In this document: positions 8,001-10,486 of the stretch, piece after piece
Position numbering within the stretch: the first letter of the stretch is position 1
Layout: every line of letters starts with the position of its first letter
Assembly: GCA_902796295.1 (NCBI GenBank)
Contig: CADBOL010000043.1
Coordinates: 1-10,486, forward strand
DNA length: 10,486 bases
Source: Oscillospiraceae bacterium
Lineage (GTDB): Bacteria > Bacillota > Clostridia > Oscillospirales > Acutalibacteraceae
Reading direction: 5' to 3'
Notes under the pieces: model-generated
Told to the model about the DNA's origin: nothing
The model's database searches: none
What the model saw: the letters and a program-made list of their open reading frames with translations, nothing else
Program-made: the position numbers and the translations under genes

Positions 8001-9930
8001 GCCGTATTCCATGACCAAGCCTCTTGACGGTATCCGTCAGAGTTTTGTTGCCGCGGTGAATTTCCAGGAGGGATTTGCCGACGGCGATGATAACGCCTAT
8101 CGCTTCATTTATCCCGGCAACGTATTCAGAAACAGCAATGTGTGCGTTTTTGACTCGCAGGATTCCAACTGGAATTTTGAAGATGATATCAACGGCACCC
8201 GTACGGATGAACTGCCGGACGGCATTCCTTTCGGGTATAAGAAATCACATTTCCTGCCGACCGCTCTATATCTCAGCGGCCCGGTGAAGGGCAGAGAACC
8301 GCTGAAGCTCAGCGATGTCATTTTTTCCGTTGACAAGCTAACTTACACTTATGAAGACGGCGTTTATCACTATGATACAGAGCATGTTATCAGCCACTTT
8401 AACGGTAAAGACCAGGGCGCGGCTTATTCTCTGGCACCCGACCCGAACGGCAGATTTCATGACAGCCTTATGACCGCAACAGGCGAATTCAGACCCGTTA
8501 CGGATATCAAGAATCCATACTCGCCTGAGCCGTTTGACCTTTCCTATCCGAGAGCATTAAACGGTAAAAACAAGGTCATTAATGAAAGACAGTCCTGCTA
8601 TATTTACATAAGAGGTCAATTGACCGATAAGCCGAAATATATTTCCGCTCTGACTGTCGGCGCATATTCAAGGTCACAGTTCAAAAAGGATAATCCCGAT
8701 CAGGATACCGATACGGCGGATTCGATTGTTGAGGGTACGGCGATGTTTGCCGCGGCTTCCGGCTGTTCCGATGAGATGGTCGTCTATAACATAGCCGTTT
8801 CAAATCAGAACGACGCGTGGTATAACAGGCAGTCTGACGGCGTGGGCAAGACCGAAGCCCCCGGAAACAAGCCGGCTGCGTATGTCGGAATCACAAGAAC
8901 GGACGACCCGAACAAAGCGATTACGGGTGTTCTGCTCTATCAGATGAAAGAGATGATTGCCCCTAACGAAATAACCTGCGACGGCGTTAAATATACCTGC
9001 GCGGGCAGCACGATGCCGATTGTTATGGACGGCAAAAACTATTTTCTTTATTACTCTAAGAATACAGGCGATTCCGTAGGCCGCCCGATTGAGGATATCA
9101 AGATAGACACCACTCCTCTTATACCCGGGTACGCTACCAATCTCTGCGCCGACAAGGAGCACGATGTACCTTACGGCAATCCCGATCAGAACTGCTTTAT
9201 CCACACAAAATACACGGGAGGCCGCGATTTCTTCAATAAACTATATGTAGGTACCGGCTCAACAAAGCGCGAGGCGATGTGCGACCTGCTCAGCCAGGGC
9301 TGCGTTGAATGCCTTGACATTGACCTTAATAAAGGCATCCGCGGTGATACCATCCTGCTCGGCTACCGTATGAGCGCGGTTGACCCGAATGCCAAAAAGG
9401 CAATCCGCGAGCTTCAGGAGTCGGAGAAAATCTACGATATTGTCATCACCTGCGGCGAGCCGTATCACAGCGACGGCATAATCAAAAACAATGTGTATTA
9501 TCAGCCTGTCGGCAGTTACGACTTTAACGGCATGTACGGCAAGGCGATATATATGTATTTCGCTTCACCATATTATTCTGCGGAATACAATAAAACTCAC
9601 AACGCAAAAACAAGCCTGCCGCAGGATGTGTTCAGCGGATATCTCACAAAGCTTTCATTCGCCGAGAGCGACAGGGTACCTTATAATGAAACCCTCGCCT
9701 CTTCCTCGGATTCACAGGATTATGCGCGCTGGGAATATGTGATGCAGATTACCGATGATACTCCCGCAGATCTTAATGAAGGCGCGATAAGCTATTCACC
9801 TCATCACGCCAAGGATGTACGTATTTCAATGTTTGCGCAGCGCAGCGACGGCAGCGTGAAGCCATCGGGCGAAATCACCGGCGGTTTTGTTGAGAGTACC
9901 TATGATGTAGGAGATCTGGAATTCGCATAA
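5002..9930 (+). CDS. Giant exported protein with MABP-like repeats and a central hydrophobic segment
   Basis: This protein of about 1642 aa is not a family I can name. It begins with a signal peptide or signal anchor (basic KSNIRFR, then a hydrophobic core to about residue 35; cleavage near AKA is possible). Residues about 58-107 form a first module (VELNPG, VYLAYKTTT, AIRDI). A mostly helical, acidic region follows (about 110-460). A hydrophobic Gly/Ala/Val-rich block at about 464-547 could hold two to three membrane helices, and basic FKKLVKKEF comes next. The C-terminal 1,080 residues carry dispersed repeat cores of the form GYxxTxDPxxAITDI, often preceded by DxDLNxG, near 600, 755, 975, 1205, 1295 and 1450. 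An acidic, Pro/Gly-rich linker lies near 679-707. The repeat core resembles MABP/beta-prism modules; this is recall, not a search. ATG 5002 overlaps the upstream gene by 17 bp; TTG 4996 is a real alternative because it has better ribosome-site spacing. The function is unknown. A role in surface binding or membrane interaction is inference. Confidence 0.85.
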   Translation: MMTKSNIRFRLFASVLCILLAVSIGAVASLQLIAKATEPVLYVEDIRLAVINRENETMDDAQEEVGKDYIIADKVELNPGTSTGRDVYLAYKTTTNKDMAIRDIKLMAMDSGYTEYDYNDMNKYIASQNADKAQTMADAAKAFAENYAAGSPRALDAYKALNLFRIESNGTELLGDYVIAGKADQAFFSKMLVSSNVQALNAVIGFLNIGLTPYLNEYEEESGQQVTTDWASLVPISALWQKYEAGLTADEEAELDRKYQDIARELFHQIQDFTTFYENARARAGENYENLNLDTEGDIGDAPKAMENADENDMDVTYIVCYEKLNEYNFDENTKLGDWFLSLGHQTSDNIDIKQIYPIIDAMGENQACIVNTGGLISAVFNLAENVHNDEIDDMIKSVRKELGKIDDTETFYIFDNRDDIFLKHSRFAVTAESARQSAASNPIDRTTFWWDDIYEVYYPGFTQMSFLLGAIYAAVGVVAIVAAVGGFVTGLMAGTCVAMAVISSVLMGVFSVISWVSTVIGPYFSMVTAALTAVLLGMLIVNFLIQEFKKLVKKEFQTDKPDYIVDTRETKDGTINVLYECVRDANSSVKDVNGSQQWKWVVMGITKDPRVGSPIVADEKGGIFLQVNGDAGVQKGYDSVKYFGERTAGDFNAYCAKNNVKGAYLHYHTEESIKSFVPSDGQQAATPDNPAENTGGDEGNADESKSGTYIADLVVAVASDGESARNELIKRETKTYVFDKDLSENQDFATYIGYSLTNDPKGAITDIRIAPYVGQNTQSNTIRYGDVDYTFSHVLGFDTGPGNKQGVPLCDALYFTRDSRAGDPIPADNLVTADNLEKYGSKDSEWIPVSYFGNDQPYNFDSFYDLFPDGDGVSCIKTSKDNGLNKLPCSYLYYKPQNAKNSGERYLSGVFFVGGYDYVDTTFDDVEFYSSDLWDRVLESRKTAPYNRQPNLCFSVGDKKWGKMYRDMNLRLMYTWTYYPKRALTNIAAYQGDSYSINLPYSMTKPLDGIRQSFVAAVNFQEGFADGDDNAYRFIYPGNVFRNSNVCVFDSQDSNWNFEDDINGTRTDELPDGIPFGYKKSHFLPTALYLSGPVKGREPLKLSDVIFSVDKLTYTYEDGVYHYDTEHVISHFNGKDQGAAYSLAPDPNGRFHDSLMTATGEFRPVTDIKNPYSPEPFDLSYPRALNGKNKVINERQSCYIYIRGQLTDKPKYISALTVGAYSRSQFKKDNPDQDTDTADSIVEGTAMFAAASGCSDEMVVYNIAVSNQNDAWYNRQSDGVGKTEAPGNKPAAYVGITRTDDPNKAITGVLLYQMKEMIAPNEITCDGVKYTCAGSTMPIVMDGKNYFLYYSKNTGDSVGRPIEDIKIDTTPLIPGYATNLCADKEHDVPYGNPDQNCFIHTKYTGGRDFFNKLYVGTGSTKREAMCDLLSQGCVECLDIDLNKGIRGDTILLGYRMSAVDPNAKKAIRELQESEKIYDIVITCGEPYHSDGIIKNNVYYQPVGSYDFNGMYGKAIYMYFASPYYSAEYNKTHNAKTSLPQDVFSGYLTKLSFAESDRVPYNETLASSSDSQDYARWEYVMQITDDTPADLNEGAISYSPHHAKDVRISMFAQRSDGSVKPSGEITGGFVESTYDVGDLEFA
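5176..5322 (+). repeat. Repeat module 1 (MABP-like), N-terminal
   Basis: It encodes the order DDAQEEVGKDY, VELNPG, VYLAYKTTT, AIRDIKLM. The same order occurs at the N-terminus of the gene starting at 10070, which makes this the shared N-terminal domain of the two paralogues. Confidence 0.65.
6391..6642 (+). other. Segment encoding the central hydrophobic block of the giant protein
   Basis: About 84 codons encode an almost uninterrupted hydrophobic stretch rich in Gly, Ala, Val and Ile (for example GVVAIVAAVGGFVTGLMAG, then TAALTAVLLGMLIVNFLI). It ends at a basic cluster. It could be two or three transmembrane helices or a hydrophobic hairpin that inserts conditionally. Confidence 0.75.
6796..6885 (+). 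repeat. Repeat module 2 (divergent MABP-like core)
   Basis: It encodes WKWVVMGITKDP, then GSPIV and a strand GGIFLQVN. The MGITKDP core matches VGITRTDDP of the module near 8863, but the AITDI part is lost, so this is the weakest listed copy. Confidence 0.4.
7036..7122 (+). other. Segment encoding an acidic, low-complexity interdomain linker
   Basis: About 29 codons rich in Asp, Glu, Gly, Asn, Pro, Ser and Ala (PSDGQQAATPDNPAENTGG and onward) separate module 2 from module 3. This looks like a flexible linker between folded domains. Confidence 0.55.
7174..7320 (+). repeat. Repeat module 3 (MABP-like)
   Basis: It encodes ARNELIKRETKTYVFDKDLS, then YIGYSLTNDPKGAITDIRI. It keeps the full order of the consensus: an A-x3-L helix, DKDL, then GYxxTxDPxxAITDI. 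Confidence 0.7.
7891..7977 (+). repeat. Repeat module 4 (divergent)
   Basis: It encodes MNLRLMYTWTYYPKRALTNI followed by an AAY strand. It aligns with GYxxTxDPxxAITDI by position, but the Gly and Asp residues are replaced. Confidence 0.45.
8593..8670 (+). repeat. Repeat module 5 (divergent)
   Basis: It encodes CYIYIRGQLTDKPKYISALT followed by VGAY. It matches the YIGYSLTNDPKGAITDI core of module 3 with substitutions. Confidence 0.45.
8863..8943 (+). repeat. Repeat module 6 (MABP-like)
   Basis: It encodes AAYVGITRTDDPNKAITGVL, a close match to the core of module 3. About 40 residues on comes a second strand pair, YFLYYSKNTGDSVGRPIEDI, which may be the other half of the same beta-prism-like unit. 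Confidence 0.65.
9265..9420 (+). repeat. Repeat module 7 (best-preserved MABP-like)
   Basis: It encodes KREAMCDLLSQGC, then LDIDLNKGIRGDTILLGYRM, then DPNAKKAI. The DLNKG, LGY and AI elements of the consensus are all present in order, just after LYVGTGST. Confidence 0.7.
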
Positions 9931-9938
9931 AGCGAAAC

Positions 9939-9966
9939 CGGCAGTCTGCATTTCGTAGACTCACCG
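9939..9966 (+). other. Weak hairpin after the giant gene
   Basis: GTCTGC (9944-9949) pairs with GTAGAC (9955-9960), including one G-T wobble, over a 5-nt loop. It extends by one A-T pair and, past a small internal loop, by CGG/CCG. No T-tract follows, so it is not a standard intrinsic terminator; it might protect the mRNA end or be chance. The rest of the 9931-10069 gap shows only a poor promoter-like match (TTGATA at 10005, TTTTAT at 10029) and a ribosome binding site. Confidence 0.3.
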
Positions 9967-10053
9967 CTGTAATTAAAAACACAAAAGGTCTTAACCGGCC
10001 TGCGTTGATATCACGAATATTCAAAATCTTTTATCCGATATTTATTATATGAC

Positions 10054-10059
10054 AAGGAG
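10054..10059 (+). promoter_or_regulatory. Ribosome binding site of the 3'-truncated paralogue
   Basis: AAGGAG lies 10 nt before ATG 10070. It supports that start, which opens directly into a clean signal peptide. Confidence 0.65.
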
Positions 10060-10069
10060 ATTATTTCAA

Positions 10070-10486
10070 ATGAAACATCTGTCAGCAATCCTTATTTCAC
10101 TTGTGCTTGCCTTAACAATTGCGGGCACTCTTCCCGCGCAGGTATTCGCGGATTCGCTTCCCGAATACATCAGCGTTGTTAAAGTTTATGAAGGCAACTG
10201 CGACAAAGCCGCGTCTGAGGGCTTCAAAATCCTCAGTGATGAAAAGGGCAATCCGATTGACCTGAACCAGGGCTCCGGCTCAAAGGAAATCGGCGCCAAA
10301 GGCAATAAAAAGGTTTATCTCGGTTACAAGACAACTACCGACAAAAACGATGCAATCACCGACCTCGCTCTTATGAATATGCGCGGCGGCTATGACTGCG
10401 CCGAGTATGACAAACTGATGGAAGGCCAGATGAGTCAGCAGATTGTTCCGTTTGTTGAGAGTTTCCTTGCCGCCATCAATGAATAC
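10070..10486 (+). CDS. Exported paralogue of the giant repeat protein, 5' part only
   Basis: The gene runs off the right edge, with 139 codons visible and no stop. Residues 1-27 are a typical signal peptide (MKHLSAILIS, hydrophobic core, likely cleavage after VFA) with no lipobox cysteine, so a secreted or surface protein is expected. Residues about 34-139 match the N-terminal domain of the preceding giant protein. The shared order is IDLNQG (VELNPG in the other), VYLGYKTTTDKNDAITDL against VYLAYKTTTNKDMAIRDI, then LMxMxxGY, a tyrosine-rich turn, and a predicted helix containing Gln and Met. The two genes are therefore tandem paralogues, 139 bp apart. The gap contains only weak promoter and hairpin signals, so co-transcription with the upstream gene is possible. 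The function is unknown. The full length and the presence of the hydrophobic block cannot be judged here. Confidence 0.85.
   Translation, partial: MKHLSAILISLVLALTIAGTLPAQVFADSLPEYISVVKVYEGNCDKAASEGFKILSDEKGNPIDLNQGSGSKEIGAKGNKKVYLGYKTTTDKNDAITDLALMNMRGGYDCAEYDKLMEGQMSQQIVPFVESFLAAINEY

Noticed and set aside
8800..9204. A 134-codon minus-strand open frame
   Set aside because: It is antisense to repeat modules of the giant gene, whose frame is intact and structured throughout. It has no ribosome site or domain.
9939..9966. Intrinsic terminator after the giant gene
   Set aside because: The hairpin is short, with a wobble and an internal loop, and no T-tract follows it. It is kept only as a weak hairpin.
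10020..10048. Promoter-like TTCAAA-17-TATTAT before the last gene
   Set aside because: Transcription from it would start at or inside the AAGGAG ribosome site (10054-10059), which would damage translation.

Overview
The window looks like chromosomal DNA from an anaerobic, probably gut- or rumen-associated Clostridia-type Firmicute of middling GC content. The reasons are a clostridial-style sodium-pumping decarboxylase operon with a separate biotin carrier gene, strong purine-rich Shine-Dalgarno sites, and secreted or surface proteins with Gram-positive signal peptides and a C-terminal hydrophobic helix plus basic stop-transfer tail. This assignment is inference. No rRNA, tRNA, mobile element or CRISPR array was seen. 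Every convincing gene lies on the + strand.

Region 1 (start to about 2510) is the end of a biotin-dependent, Na+-translocating decarboxylase operon. It holds the C-terminal part of an oxaloacetate decarboxylase alpha (carboxyltransferase) subunit, a small membrane gamma subunit (OadG), a stand-alone biotin carboxyl carrier protein and the membrane beta subunit (OadB). The genes are 0 to 10 bp apart. Two of the stop codons are built into the next gene's Shine-Dalgarno site (TGAGGTG). In the family, alpha moves CO2 from oxaloacetate to the carrier biotin, and beta decarboxylates carboxybiotin while exporting Na+. A strong intrinsic terminator closes the operon.

Region 2 (about 2540 to the end) is a cell-surface or secreted-protein locus. 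It opens with a promoter-like segment that contains an 11-bp-spaced direct repeat. The first gene encodes an exported, membrane-anchored protein with two tandem right-handed beta-helix domains. It overlaps the start of a giant gene (about 1640 aa). That product has a signal peptide, a helical N-terminal half, a long central hydrophobic segment, and at least six scattered copies of a repeat core (approximately D-x-DLNxG, then YLGYxxTxDPxxAITDI) that resembles the MABP/beta-prism family. After a 139-bp gap a third gene begins, cut by the window edge. It has its own signal peptide and an N-terminal region clearly homologous to that of the giant protein.

The two giant-family paralogues and the beta-helix protein together look like an exported, multi-protein surface or effector cassette of unknown function. 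This is the most interesting part of the window.
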